In this document: piece after piece, positions 46,313 through 57,869 of the stretch | How positions within the stretch are numbered: position 1 is the stretch's first letter | How the letters are laid out: the number at the start of each line of letters is the position of its first letter | Notes under the pieces: model-generated | Told to the model about the DNA's origin: nothing | The model's input: the letters and a program-made list of their open reading frames with translations, nothing else | Database searches by the model: none | Assembly: GCA_026225945.1 (NCBI GenBank) | Contig: JAMJFZ010002894.1 | Location: 1-64,000, forward strand | Length of the DNA stretch: 64,000 bases | Direction: 5' to 3' | Source of the DNA: Cricetomys ansorgei | Taxonomy: Eukaryota; Chordata; Mammalia; Rodentia; Nesomyidae | Made by a program: the position numbers and the translations under genes

Positions 46313-46689
46313 AGCCATAACCCATTTAAAGAGAGCTGTGAAGTTAAAGCATAGCTTCGACCCTAACCTCATCTAAAGCAGCAGCAGCTGGTCTTTTGCT
46401 TGGTGGTTTTACTGATAGAGATACAAGGGGTCTCAGCTGTCATGACAGCAGCTGCCAGGAACCAGGTGGGGGGGACTGAATCCAATGGAAAAGCCTGACA
46501 CAGGCTGTAATGGACAGGCTGCCCCAATGAGGCTTCAGCTGACATCACTGAAGCCACCTCAGGGTGGAACTTAAGTGTTACCAACCTCCATCGAGTGCTT
46601 GGCATTCTGTTGCTACAGCTCCTTTCAAGTTCCCATTTTCCACCCCCGATTGTCCATTCCGTTCTTTTAAAAATTACTATTATTTTATT
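46313..46689. other. Single-copy DNA, no gene seen
   Basis: No gene or repeat recognised. Confidence 0.4.
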
Positions 46690-46893
46690 CTACATGTGTG
46701 TGGTTTTGTGGTTTTGTCTAGACATATGTCTGTCTGTGCACCATGTGTGTGCCTGTGGAGAAGAGGCCATCACATATACTAGAACAGGAGTTACAGACAG
46801 TTTTAATCTATACATGGGCGCTGGGATTGAACCTCTGTCCTTCGGGAGAGAAGCCAGTGCTCTTAACCACGGAGCCGTATCTCCAGCTCCTGC
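46690..46893 (-). mobile_element. B3 (B2-superfamily) SINE
   Basis: Reversed element with a GT-rich tail side, 'accatgtgtgtgcctgtgga', 'gaacaggagttacagacagt', 'ggcgctgggattgaacctct', and 'tgctcttaaccacggagccg' followed by 'tatctccagctcc'. Nearly full length. The 3' part of a 208-codon minus-strand frame (46808-47434) is simply this SINE read through. Confidence 0.87.
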
Positions 46894-47028
46894 CCGTTTC
46901 AATATTGAAAGAAGGTTGAGACAATAACTGGACATAAGCATTGACTGACTCAACCTGCAACAGAGAGAAGTGACATGTCCCCAATCCCCTCCCCTCCGAG
47001 GACAAGGATGATGCACGTGTCACCCACT

Positions 47029-47395
47029 GTGCCAAGTGGCTTCCCGTCACTGTGACAAAAGAGTGACAAGACTCAACTAAGAGTGAAGTTTTTAGATCAC
47101 GGTGTGTGGCCTCTACCATTAGGCCTGTAGTGCAGCCAAACTCCACTGTAGTGGTGAGTGTGGTGGGGCAAATCAGAGATGGGGGAGTCAGGGAGGGGGG
47201 AGGGAGAGGAACAGGGACAGGGAAGTTTGTATATGTGTGTGGGGGGGTCCCAGTATCCCCTCCTGGGCACATCTGTCCCCCATAACTGAAGTTTCTCCCA
47301 TAGACCCTACCTCCCAAGGATCCACCATTGTGTAATACACCACAAGCTAGGACCACGACTTCAACACAGTCACATTCCTCGTCCTGCTTGTATTG
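47029..47395 (-). mobile_element. MaLR (MT-like) LTR
   Basis: On the plus strand 'gcttcccgtcactgtgacaa' is the complement of its 3' end, 'cccagtatcccctcctgggc' and 'agaccctacctcccaaggat' the middle, and 'gaccacgacttcaacacagt' the end near its 5' terminus. Same family and orientation as the copy at 16077. A G-rich patch interrupts the centre. Confidence 0.63.
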
Positions 47396-47618
47396 GAGGA
47401 GGCAGAGGAGAAGAGCGAGTAGAGGAAATCTCATTTGTCTTCAGAAATTCTAAAGATTGTCTTTGCATTTCATCTAGCTGTTAGTCTGCATGCCAGGAAA
47501 TGGGCTGGCAGTACTGCCCTTCAGCCGGCAGAGGGAACAGAGGATCCAGACTTCCTGCAGCTGGCAAAGCAATGCCTGTCTTCAGGGACAAAACTAAAAC
47601 CTACTTGCTTTCCCTTGT

Positions 47619-47620
47619 AA

Positions 47621-47653
<33 letters not shown>

Positions 47654-47664
47654 CAAGACACGTA

Positions 47665-47711
<47 letters not shown>
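47619..47711. repeat. Mirror-paired (CA)n-(TG)n microsatellite
   Basis: A CA run at 47619-47665 is followed, through the self-complementary centre 'cacgtacacgtg', by a TG run to 47711. The two halves are complementary inverted, so each strand can fold on itself. Confidence 0.96.
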
Positions 47712-47713
<2 letters not shown>

Positions 47714-49036
47714 GTTTTGAAAGGGATAGCTACTGGCACTTTTAAGACCAGAAGAGCAGATATATCCACAGCAAGGAAGAGATGCAAAAGATACAAGCTG
47801 ATCCTAGTTACCGTCACACCCCATCTTGGTCAGTTCTTACATCGATTCAGACTTTATCACTCACAGAAAGGAACGGACACGAGTGTTTTGTTGTGGCCGT
47901 TTGCTGCTGGAAAATACTCCAGACACATCCCAATTATTTTATGGGAAATTGCATTGAGCTTTCCTTCACACACTCTTAAGTCTCTGAAACTTCAAAAGAA
48001 GAAAATGAAAGAAAACCACACAGGCCTTTTAAACCAAGTATTTGTTTTGCCTCCCTAAAACACAGTGCCACTTGATTACCACTGCCTATTTCTAAAGCAA
48101 AACACACACTGAGCTCAAATTCTCTCTCAGTCTCCCTTTGGAAAAGATGGGGAGATTGCCATGGTGAGGAATGTAATTCACAATTCAGCCTTGTTATGGG
48201 GCCTGACACTCCCATTAGGCTTAAATGGAACCACACAGTGAATTTTCTACAAGCTGAATTTACCAGGGAAAGCATTTCCAAGATATCTGCCCTGTAGCAG
48301 AACGCCGGGAGTCCCGAGCGGTCCACGGAGAACACACCTCCCTTACCTGCTTCCTGCTCCACTCTTATCCCAGGTTGCTATCTCCCCAGACCCCACGTGG
48401 ATTATCATGCCTTCTGCTTTGCTGTGATAAGTGAAGAGTTTTCAGGGTTTGTTGCCGGGGAGATGAAATTTAGTTTGTAACAGTGATAGGGGCATGACGC
48501 TGAGTGAATGAACAAATAAACAGCCATTGAACCAGACACACGCTGTGAATGGGAGAATTGTATGTGGGGTGAGAATTATTTCTCAATAGGGCTATTAAAA
48601 ATATGGAGATTTCTCTCTGACCACAGCAGTAATTTGTGCAACGGCATGAGAACGGACGCCTGGTCTCACTTATTCAATATAATTTGGCTGTTTCACTTCT
48701 TTTTAACTTGTTTTTGGGCCTCCCTTTGATGTCTACGGTTGTTTTTACTATTTTTTTTTTTTCCTCAAACACTGAAAATGTACGGGTGGGAAAAGAAAAC
48801 ACTGTAGCATAATGAGTTCGCATCAGGGTCACGAGGTCTGAGGGAAACACTTCTCAAGCGACCATCCCAAGACCTAATCATCACAAACGTGGATCAGATA
48901 GGAAGTCTGAGATGAAGGAAGCCGGGAAAGCAGCATTTGCAGACAGGTCCCTGTCACCTGCCCGCATCCCCTCTGTCCTAAGTTTGATCGTGGTAATGGA
49001 AATTCTCTTTGGATGCTGTGGGTGTCATAAGTACTA
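47712..49036. other. Single-copy DNA, possible conserved non-coding block
   Basis: No gene or repeat recognised. 48420-48720 is repeat-free and has regulatory-looking words; see findings. Confidence 0.4.
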
Positions 49037-49170
49037 GGCTGCGTATGCTGTCAATCAAAAATACATTGTATCGCTCTCATAGGCTACATATGCTGTCAAT
49101 CAAAAATACATTGCATGGTTCTCATAGGTTACATATGCTGTAAGTCAAAAATGCATTGTATGGCTCTCAT
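49037..49170 (+). repeat. Three-copy 45-bp minisatellite
   Basis: Copies at 49037-49081, 49082-49126 and 49127-49170. Each contains 'tatgctgt', 'tcaaaaat' and 'cattg(t/c)at(g/c)g'. Copies two and three share 'acatatgctgt', so they are closer to each other than to copy one. Confidence 0.97.
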
Positions 49171-49369
49171 TTTGTAAAATCTTCTGTATTACAAGACACA
49201 GAGAAGAAAGGAAGTGCATCAGCTGAACTTTCTGACACATCAGTTGTGAGAGTCCTCATTTCTGTGGATTGGAGCAATCATATAATAATCTCATGCTGTT
49301 TCTTACCCAATAAGCCTTTGCTTCTCTCCATGTTCTCCACATTTAACAAATCTATTAATTAAAATTGTT

Positions 49370-49500
49370 TTTTATATTTTGGAACATCATACCTTAGCAC
49401 CAGGTCTACATCATTCCTACACTTTTCTCTTCCCCTCAAACTCTTGTCCCCACTCATGGTTGTCTTCTTTAATTATTATTGCTACAAACTCAGACATATA
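49370..49500 (-). mobile_element. Probable rodent L1 3' end fragment
   Basis: 'cttcccctcaaactcttgtc' and 'ttaattattattgctacaaa' resemble the complement of the terminal rodent L1 3'UTR, as at 39120. Weaker than the other L1 calls here. Confidence 0.42.
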
Positions 49501-49699
49501 ATAGGCATGTTTTATGCAATTTTTCTTTCAAACTAGTTTGCAGAAGGAGAACATAGTTTCAATTATACTGTCTTTTGAAAGTTATCTACATAAATACCCT
49601 TTTTAGATTTCTTTATTTTTTTCCCATGGAATTTAGCGACACACTCTGGTGTGATTTTCTTCAAGTGTGAAAACCTTTTCCTGTTAGTATTTCTCCCAT

Positions 49700-50450
49700 C
49701 CAGGCACTGGCCAGGCCAATCCTACTTAGCTCCGGGAGCAGCAGAGTTGGGGCACATGTGAGGGTTGTGTGGCTCAAGATGTTCAGGAGACAGGTCAACA
49801 GTTTTTTTACAATCTGGGACTGTCCCTATTTTGTCTTCATTTTTCACAGAGGGAATTTGTCTAGAGTCTTGCTTGATGTTTTTCACTTAAAATGCATTGG
49901 CTGTGTCACCCGCAAATTGTCACAGTGAGGTCAGCTGTTAATATTCTCTCCACGGTGATGAGTCATTTTTCCTTTGGTGTTTTCTCTTTCTCTTTGGGCA
50001 TTTTGAAAATGTGTCTGGCCATGGATGTCTCCCTCTTTCTTATTTGGAGCTGACTGAACTGGATATGTAGGTTATAACATTTAAGAGGTTTTCCCTGTGT
50101 CCTTAAACATCTGCTCCCCTTCCCGTCTTCCTGGTGCTCCTCTACCTGTTCTTCGGTGTGCTGAATGGTGTTCCGCATTTCTGTAAGCACTGTTCATTTT
50201 TCCTCATTTTTTAATTGTTCAATGATTGTGTAATCTTTGCAGATTTATTTCAAGTTCTCTGTTTTTGGAAGCTCAGACTTCCTCTCGAGCCCCTTTCATC
50301 ATGTGCTCATGTGTGTATGGTTTTCTTCATTTAATGAAACATTGTCTTTATACATTTTATTCTTCAGATATTACCTCTAATAGTCCACTGAAAATTTATA
50401 GTAATTGCTTTGATGACATTGTCGGCTAGAATAGCCATTTAGGCTCTTTC
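49700..50450 (-). mobile_element. Ancient mammalian L1 (L1M-type) 3' region
   Basis: Complement of the distal ORF2/3'UTR of an old L1: 'acaatctgggactgtcccta', 'tcagctgttaatattctctc', 'ttggtgttttctctttctct', 'cttcggtgtgctgaatggtg', and 'tgatgacattgtcggctaga'. Interrupted by the B1 and MLT1 insertions that follow; it resumes at 51029. Confidence 0.65.
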
Positions 50451-50461
50451 AGAAGGACTTT

Positions 50462-50605
50462 TCTAAACTGGACATGTTGATATACACCTGTAATCCCTGC
50501 ATTCAGCAGGCTGAGTCAGGATGATCAGAAGTTCTAGGCTAGCCTGGGCTACATAAGTGAGTTAGAGACAAGCCTGGACTACAAGAGATTCTTTAAAAAC
50601 AAAGT
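50462..50605 (+). mobile_element. B1 SINE inserted in the ancient L1
   Basis: 'tacacctgtaatccctgcat' near the head, 'caggctgagtcaggatgatc', 'ctaggctagcctgggctaca', and an A-rich tail 'aaaaacaaag'. The second half repeats 'gagacaagcctggactaca'. Old and diverged. Confidence 0.85.
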
Positions 50606-50608
50606 ATT

Positions 50609-50611
<3 letters not shown>

Positions 50612-50640
<29 letters not shown>
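50612..50640 (+). repeat. (T)29 homopolymer
   Basis: Twenty-nine T residues between the B1 and the MLT1-like LTR. It might be the complement of a lost element's poly(A). Confidence 0.97.
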
Positions 50641-50644
<4 letters not shown>

Positions 50645-50647
50645 GTG

Positions 50648-51028
50648 GGACGGTTACAGGTGGAACTGCATCAGAACAGAATTTATATGCTAAAGCACTT
50701 GCCTTCAGTAACTCAGAATGTAACTATTTGTAGACAGGGTCTTTAGGGCCATCGCCTTAAGGAAACATAAGGTGATTGGCTTGGTCTCTAAACTGCTGGA
50801 GGGGAGGTGAGCAAGGTAAGGATACAGGCTTCCCAAGGAAACAGCTTTGCTGGCATCTGGATCTCAGAATGCTAGGATCCAGAATTTTCTTGTTTTATGA
50901 GCCTAGCCTTTAACTGCTGAACCATCTCTCCAGCCCTACTATCCAGAATTTTAAGAAAACAATTTCTGTTATTTAAGGCATCATCCAGGCTTCGGTACTT
51001 TGTAATGGCATATCTAGCAAACCAATAC
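50648..51028 (+). mobile_element. MLT1-like MaLR LTR
   Basis: Old mammalian LTR: 'acagaatttatatgctaaag', 'cagaatgtaactatttgtag', 'acagggtctttagggccatc', then after an insertion 'aacaatttctgttatttaag' and the terminal 'atggcatatctagcaaacca' with 'atacaga'. These are the standard MLT1 blocks in order. It sits in the ancient L1 and is itself split by a short B2 piece. Confidence 0.77.
50889..50940 (-). mobile_element. 52-bp truncated B2 with perfect 12-bp target duplication
   Basis: The insert holds 'taactgctgaaccatctctc' and 'cagccc', the complement of a B2 head, plus a short T-rich side 'cttgtttta'. 'atccagaatttt' flanks it exactly at 50877-50888 and 50941-50952. Only the B2 5' end is present. 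Confidence 0.8.
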
Positions 51029-51225
51029 AGACTCACACTTTCTTGTTTCTTTGCATGTCTTTAATTTTTCTTGAAACCTTGACATTTTCACACAATACAT
51101 TGTAGCAAATCTATTTACCTCTTCTCTTTTCTACTGGGTTGGTAGTGTTGTCTTTGTGATTTATTAATGTGTTCAGCAGCTAGAGGCCCATCTCCTAACC
51201 TCTTGCTTATAGGGTTATATCATTT
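51029..51225 (-). mobile_element. Ancient L1 continued after the MLT1 insertion
   Basis: 'actttcttgtttctttgcat', 'ttttcttgaaaccttgacat' and 'atacattgtagcaaatctat' match the complement of the old L1 3'UTR and continue in register from the piece ending near 50450. Confidence 0.66.
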
Positions 51226-51227
51226 TT

Positions 51228-51334
51228 TTGACCCAGGTTTGTAATAAGTAGTCCAGGCTGTCCTAGAACTCATGATTCTCTTCTCTCTGCTTCCCAAGTG
51301 CTAGGATTACAGCTGTGATCCACATCTGGCTTGT
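51228..51334 (-). mobile_element. B1 SINE
   Basis: Reversed B1: 'tagtccaggctgtcctagaa', 'ctctgcttcccaagtgctag', 'gattacagctgtgatccaca'. The first bases of its tail side are T-rich. Confidence 0.86.
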
Positions 51335-52484
51335 TCCTACCTTGAAGTCTGGCTACTTAGAGATTGCTCAGTGGCCAGCATACTGGACATAAATTGTTGA
51401 AAACTTCCTCAGCCACATGCCTCTTTATCATCTGGTCTGTATGTGGCTTACTGTTCTGTGTTCGCCTCTGCTTCCTTCAGGGAGTACTAGCCTGGATTTC
51501 CCCTTTTCACTATTAGGCTGGATTTTCATCCCTCTTCACTGTGCTTTCATCCCAAAGCACAGTCCTATGTTTGCAGACATTTAGGCAGATAAGAGTTTGT
51601 TTCTTCGTTTACTTTCCTAAAAGTTGCTCTGGCTGGGGGTAGCTGATGCTTTAGATTTTAGTGATAAGCCCCTAACTCCAGGGAGCATCCCAGCCTGTGC
51701 TGACTGGCATGTGTGTGGTTTAAACAGGCTTTCAGGTTTGCTCTCACTGTGTTCTAATCGCCTCTGTGAGCACAGCCTAGCACTGGAACAGCCTCCAGAC
51801 CCCCAGGGTGACAGGCTTCCTAGGAGGGCTCTGGGGCTCCCTCTTTCCGCTGTTCTCTCCCTTGAGCTGGCTGACCTGCTGTTTTGCTTTCTGCTGCTTA
51901 CATCAAGAAGCCTTTAGCGCCTCCTTAATTGCTCCCTACCGAGATGTTCACCACTTCTGACAATGTCCTTGGGCATGGAGTTCTCCATGATCTAAATAAA
52001 GTGAGTTCCCTTTGGCAGAGCTGTGAGTTTATCCTTGAGACTTTTACCCTATCCTGGGCAGTGTCTGTCCTCTGTACCAATGCTCAGTGCTGGGGACAGG
52101 ACTTAGGGACTTGCTTTTCCCAGAAGTATTCTCTGGTGTGTGTGTATGTGTGTGTGTGTGTGTGGTCTCTATTTTCTTGGTGTCCTTTCTGGAGGTGAAA
52201 CCTTAGTGTAAGCTGGGGGAGGGCGACCAGGCCTTCATGTTCTTGGGATGCTATTCCGAGGAAGAACTTTTATAAGTGGGGTGAGTTAAAGGGAAGGGGA
52301 ACATGATGTCTGTTTATCCCTGCCTGGAATGGAATGGGGTTGAAAGACACAGGAAATAATGGCAGTCCTTTACTATTAGGATAAACCCATGGACCCAGGT
52401 CAAGAAGCTGGGAGAAAATGGGGATAGCTACACCTTCCTAATGCCCTTGTGGGAGTGAGAGCACCTTAGTGCTCCCTAAGTAGT
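51335..52484. other. Possible further ancient L1 3'UTR, no gene seen
   Basis: Texture is like L1M 3'UTR complement ('tgttgaaaacttcctcagcc', 'gatttccccttttcactatt'), but I cannot match it with confidence. A (GT)n lies at about 52135-52163. Confidence 0.3.
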
Positions 52485-52620
52485 GCTCTCATATATGTGT
52501 TTGGGGCTGACCTCTTGGGATTGGGTAACCTATCTGGGGGCTTATCCCTGGAGCGGACTGATGCTCTCTGTTCAGCCAGCCTGGAGCTCTTCATTTAGGG
52601 GAAGTAGTACCTTCTTTTGG
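52485..52620 (-). mobile_element. Rodent L1 3'UTR fragment
   Basis: Complement of the rodent L1 3'UTR: 'gtttggggctgacctcttgg', 'gattgggtaacctatctggg', 'ggcttatccctggagcggac' and 'tggagctcttcatttagggg'. The same landmarks occur at 9688 and 39055. Confidence 0.75.
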
Positions 52621-52736
52621 TGGAACCTACAGGATAAATAGTACCATGCTATCACTGGAAAATAGCCCTAATATTCTTTGCAATATAAAAATCCAGGGCT
52701 CTCACTTCTAATGTTCACTAGGAAAAGTACCTACGG

Positions 52737-52815
52737 GGTTGGAGGTGAAGATCGGAAGTAGAGCACTTGCTCAACACATGCAAGACCGCGGGTTCAATCC
52801 CCTACAAGGGTGTGG
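52737..52815 (+). mobile_element. ID-type SINE
   Basis: 'ggggttggaggtgaagatcg' at the head, 'gtagagcacttgctcaacac' in the middle, and a good B box 'gcgggttcaatcccc', then after 'gtggggagtagtg' an A-run. tRNA-Ala-like ID structure with a partly altered A box. Confidence 0.77.
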
Positions 52816-55800
52816 GGAGTAGTGTTAAAAAAAACTGCTTATTTTCTATCTGGAGTATCAGTACCTCTTACCACAGAGGTTTGTATATATTAACCTGGAA
52901 ATTATTTCTGTGCGTATTTGAATTTGGTAACAGCATGGTGAAGTTTATGCTTTTGGTAAGATTTTAGTAAGAAATGAGACATCATCCTACATATAAATAT
53001 GTTCAGTGGTGAATTACTGGACATCTGCCCCTATTCTTTATTTGATACAATAACTGAATTTTAAGTATTTCTCTTTGAGGTTAAAAAAAAGCCATCGTGG
53101 GGAAAATACCACACAAAGCCAAGTTTTTCACAATAGAGAGGTCTGGCTGAGTTCATAAAAGAGACTGTACTGAGTTACACGTGTCACTTAATCTAACAAG
53201 TCCCTTTAAACCATCACCACTTTGAAAAGGAATACTTACCATGACTGAAAGCCAATGAAGATTAATTAGAATGCTATTTATTAAAAGACCTTAACTGTCC
53301 ATTGTTTGAAAAACATTCATGGAATTAAGGCCCCAATTGCTCAGACATTTACATTTGCAACTGCTAAAAAGAACAATGAGATGCTACTAAATACATTACA
53401 GTGTCCAGTTATACTATTACAGGTCATCAGAGGCATCCGTCTGGTGGGAAGGCAGAACTTGGACATCTGCTCTATGGAGACGGACTTTAGCTGCATCTCA
53501 TCCAGCTCAAGATAGAAAGGCAATATGAAGCGGGACCTGCATGTCCCTCTCAGCTTTACAAACCCCCTGCCCATAGCTTAATTTTGGGTTGAACCACCTA
53601 CGCATCGCTGGAAGGCATAAATCTGCAGTGTCAGTAGCGTAACGACAGACAGGTAAAACCGAGGAAGCCAGGTCGGAATATTCTCTTGACAAGATGGTAG
53701 AGTAATAATTGCCCACTGTTTCCACTGGGTCTTTTGCTCACTTCAAAGAACAGAGCCATAAAAACTTTGTTCCAGTGTTTGCCCGTCTCCTTCTCTTCTC
53801 TCCTCTCTTTTGCATTTCAGGTTCATACTAATAAATGGTATTATTGAAAACTAGTCTGACCTTTTCTCCCTCCTGGAAGAGTGAGAAGTGGGAGGCATCA
53901 GCCTAAGCCGGTAGCTGGTGCAAAAGTGGCTGGGAGTCTTAGTGACTGGGGGGGATCAGATTCCAAGTTCCTCTCTGTATACCCTAGGTGCATGAATGGG
54001 GGTAAGAGGGTAAAGCTGACTGCTAATTCGAACGTAGGCAAAGGAAACCCTATGTCCAGTGGGTGGGAGAGGGAGGTCCTTCTGTTGACCTTACTGTTTG
54101 TACAAGGATGCTCAGGAGAGAGGTAGGAAGAGGAAAGAAGTCCTTAAATATCACGTTTATTAGAAAGCCCTCAGGATGTAGGACCGACAAGAACACCTAA
54201 AAACGACTCTCCTCCCCAGTGCCAGCTTCTTTCTTACTATGTAATTCTAAGTGTCCAACTGGGCAGAGCAGTTAGAAATGCTGATCTGCTCTTTAGTCTC
54301 CATGGAGATAGTTGGAGCTGCTGACTGAACAGACGAAGGCCCAAACAGTTAGAAAAACTGGGCTACAACTTGGTCAGCAGGTGCTCTGTGCATAGAAAAA
54401 GAGAGCGCCCTTTTCCCGCAGCCCCCTCTCTCATACTCTTCATCTGACTTCAACTTCCCACAGAGATTTTGGGCAAAACAGAATACGGGTCACAAAGGAG
54501 ATCTCTGATGATGATATCCCTAAAGAAATCCTACAAGGGCATAGTGTTTGTTATTGTGGGGAATGTTTGAATAATTCTCCTGTCTCTCAAAGCAGGAATG
54601 TATCTCTTACCAACTCTAAATCACTCTGAATATTAGATGTCGGCGTGCCAAGGGACAGGAAGTGACAGTAAATGGCCTCAGACCGTGACATAATGACGGG
54701 TCAGTGCCTCTGACTCACCAAGTTCAGAACAGCATTTGATCCAGGAAGAGCTTGGGTCCTAGCTGACACCATCCTCAGCTCATTTTGAAACACTGGTCTT
54801 GGACGTACAGAAATCCTTCACCATAAAATGTTTCGCCCTCTCATTAATCATCTTTAAAGATACAAAAGGCGATTCATTCTATTCTCCTTTTCTATCAAGG
54901 AGGAAGGTTGATGTGCTTGGCATTTCTCTCCAGGGTCTGGAAGCAAAAACTTAAAAAAAAGGCTATGCATCTGTTGTACGGTTCCAGCTACTGTCAAAAA
55001 CAGTAGAAACCTTAACAGGTTGTTTTGAAGACCATCCGCCACTAGCCAGAATTAATGGGCAACACAAACATCAGGTCTAGGTGGGTAAAGGTAAGTGGCA
55101 GAGCAGGATGGGCTTCAGGGTCAGGATACAGGAACAAGGCAAAGATTAGTCACTGCAGACACAGGATGCAGAAACCCAAGGCTGACTGCCATTTATTCAC
55201 TGAAAAAATTGAAAGCTTGCATGTAGTATTAGACATTTTGCTTAGTCATAGGAGGCCCACAGACTAGCCGAGGTGGGTGGCAGATATGCGTTTAGACAAC
55301 TGTATACACAGTAGTATATGTCTGAAATATGTGATGGTCCTGAAAGTACAGAGAAAGGGCAGGTAGCCTACTTCAGGGGCAAGAGGAGAGGCCAGAGAAG
55401 ACCCCATGGAGAATGGATGCTTGAGCCAAGTCCTATCAGATGCAAAGAAGTTGATCAAGGGAAAGGAACATTCTAGAACTAGGGACAGAAGGACAGTTTC
55501 TCCTAGTGTCACTATGGATTGCTGAGATTCAAGCAATATCACCCAAGTATACAGGCCCCGTGTCCAGCTGTACAGACAGGGCTGGGATAATGAAGACACA
55601 AGACGCAGCTTAACATTTCCATGGCTGGCCGGAAAAAAAGTGTGCCAACCCTAGCAAAGCTGGGGTGTGGACAGTAACAAATCAATCAAGCCAGAAGTGA
55701 AGTAGTTTAGGACATAGGGAATTCTCATCACAGGGATGTTGAAAAAGTAGCCCAAAGACGGGTCAACAATGAGAGTAGAAGCCGACTGCCTCATTTCTTG

Positions 55801-56528
55801 GCTGAGGATTGACGGCGCTGTATGTCTCCGTCTGGAATCAAGAACCATCGCAACGCAGAACGTGGAGTTACAGCCACAGAGTTAATGCTTGCTTACAAAC
55901 CTCTATTGGGACCAGTGTGACTGAGGCCACGTGACTGGGACCACAGAGGAAAGGGTACAGGCAATGAAGAAAATGAGGGCACAAGCTGGGGTTGGCATGA
56001 GTTGACGAGGGAAGCAGTTTTCTGACCTAGTTCTGGCTTTCAGTTTTGTTTCCTGTGTGGCAGGAATCAATCCCAACACAGCTGGTCGGGGCTCCTTAGA
56101 TGGAAGCATGAGATCTGAAGCACCTGGCCGGCTGAGCCTGAGTCGAGCAGGGACACAGCTGTAGCTCCGTAAAGCGAATCCTCTCATGGTCAGGTTGGGA
56201 AAGCATGTTCCAGAACAAATACAAGCCCCTGCAATGATGCAGACGGTGGATTTCTCTGCCATTATTAAACACTCTGTCTCCGATATGACTTTGTAGTGCC
56301 CCTACAGTAGGGATCTCAGCATCACACAAACTCATTTTTCCCACCATTATACAGGGACAGCTTACATGCTCCCATCTCCCAGGGAAATGCAAAGCTCCTT
56401 ATGAGCCCTCTCGGCATTAACCCTTGAGATACCATGCACAGGAGCATCACTTAAAAATATTGCACGGCACACTTTTAACATCCTATTATCTATTTGCTTT
56501 AATTATACAGATGTCCAAATGGAGTAGA
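52816..56528. other. Long single-copy stretch, no gene seen
   Basis: About 3.7 kb with no confidently recognised repeat or exon. Open frames of 60-119 codons on both strands overlap one another without family resemblance. Confidence 0.4.
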
Positions 56529-56541
56529 GTGTGTGTGTGTG

Positions 56542-56586
<45 letters not shown>
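56529..56586 (+). repeat. (TG)n microsatellite, interrupted
   Basis: TG units with interruptions 'tgtctg' and 'gtttgtg'. Confidence 0.95.
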
Positions 56587-57869
56587 AATAAATAGATATT
56601 GACATGCATCTCTCTATATTACTGATTATTTCTATGGCTTTAATATAAGAATGTGATTTTTTTTGAGCATCTTTTCTAGGGAATTATAGCTGCTTGAAAA
56701 TCATAAAATGTCTTTCCTCCCGACTTGTCACAAGTCTGCTGTGCCCTTCCCTGCGGCGACTCTGCTACTCTAAAAGTGGTATTTAAGATATATTAAAAAA
56801 AATCTAAGTCACGGAAACCCAGATATGTAGTTATCAAAGAAACTTTTCAAAGGCAGCTTCTGAAAAGGATAAAACCTCTTGGCGTAGCTGTCTCACATTA
56901 ATGCCACCTTCCCCCCTCAAGGGAAATGGCTCCAAGAGAGAGCTAAAAGAGGCATGACAAAATCTCCAGAAACACGTTTCTGTCACCCCATTCTTTCTAC
57001 ACTAAAAGCACCAGCCTGTGCGTTCTACCTTAAAAATATAAATTGGCACGGCAAAATTTTTGGATTCCTGGTGATCTGGTCCAGAATACTGGAATATCCT
57101 TAGGAGTTTCCAAGGGATAATTTTTGGAGAACTGGGGGAAGCCAGCAAAGGTGGCAGCTCTGACCGGTGACAGGAACCGTGCATCCTGAAGCTTATCCAC
57201 AGTCATGCATTCACTCACACATGCTTCACAACATGGAAGTGGTTGTGGGCCACAGAAAATAGGTTGGCAGTACCTTTGCAGAAGAATGAGTATTTTTTTT
57301 CACAAGGAAAAAGGATCATTATTTCATATTTTCCTTTCGATATAACAGGACATTTCCTACTGCTAAAATGTGCACTTGGAATGACCATCAGGGGCTCATG
57401 CAGAAAAGGCTGAGTCCATGATGCTGATCAGGAAAAAGTAGACTCTATGCTCATTTGGGGTATAATGAGGTACAGCCTTGAAGGCGGGATAGGAGCCTCA
57501 GAGCCTCCCTCTCTCCTCTACTTACCAGCCATGAGATGGACAGGTTTGCTCAGCACACATTCCTGGCCATGAGGTAGCATATTGTATAGACAAATAAGCC
57601 AAGGAGTCAATCAAATAAAGTAGACAGGACCTCTCAGGGACAGAGAAGGCCTTCATTCAGATCCTGTTGTCAACAATACACAGAATGGGCCTGCCCCACC
57701 CCTCATCACTCAGTCTACTCTTCTTGCAAGAACAGAAACCCGGCAGGGGACACCTCGATGCCCCCAAAGGTGAACTGGGAACAGTTCTTATCTTACACAA
57801 GATAGGTATTTGTTAAAACATGAAAAGGAGACTTCACAATTTTTCTTTTGTTATATCTTTATTTTCTTT
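56587..57869. other. Single-copy DNA, no gene seen
   Basis: No gene or repeat recognised. Confidence 0.4.

Noticed and set aside
46808..47434. 208-codon minus-strand open frame
   Set aside because: It runs through a MaLR LTR and a B3 SINE; the apparent protein is translated repeat sequence.
49037..49170. CRISPR-like repeated units
   Set aside because: The units are contiguous with no unique spacers, and the host is a mammal; it is a minisatellite.
55264..56262. Minus-strand frames of 111 and 119 codons
   Set aside because: No conserved motif, no overlap evidence for exons, and composition like random translation.
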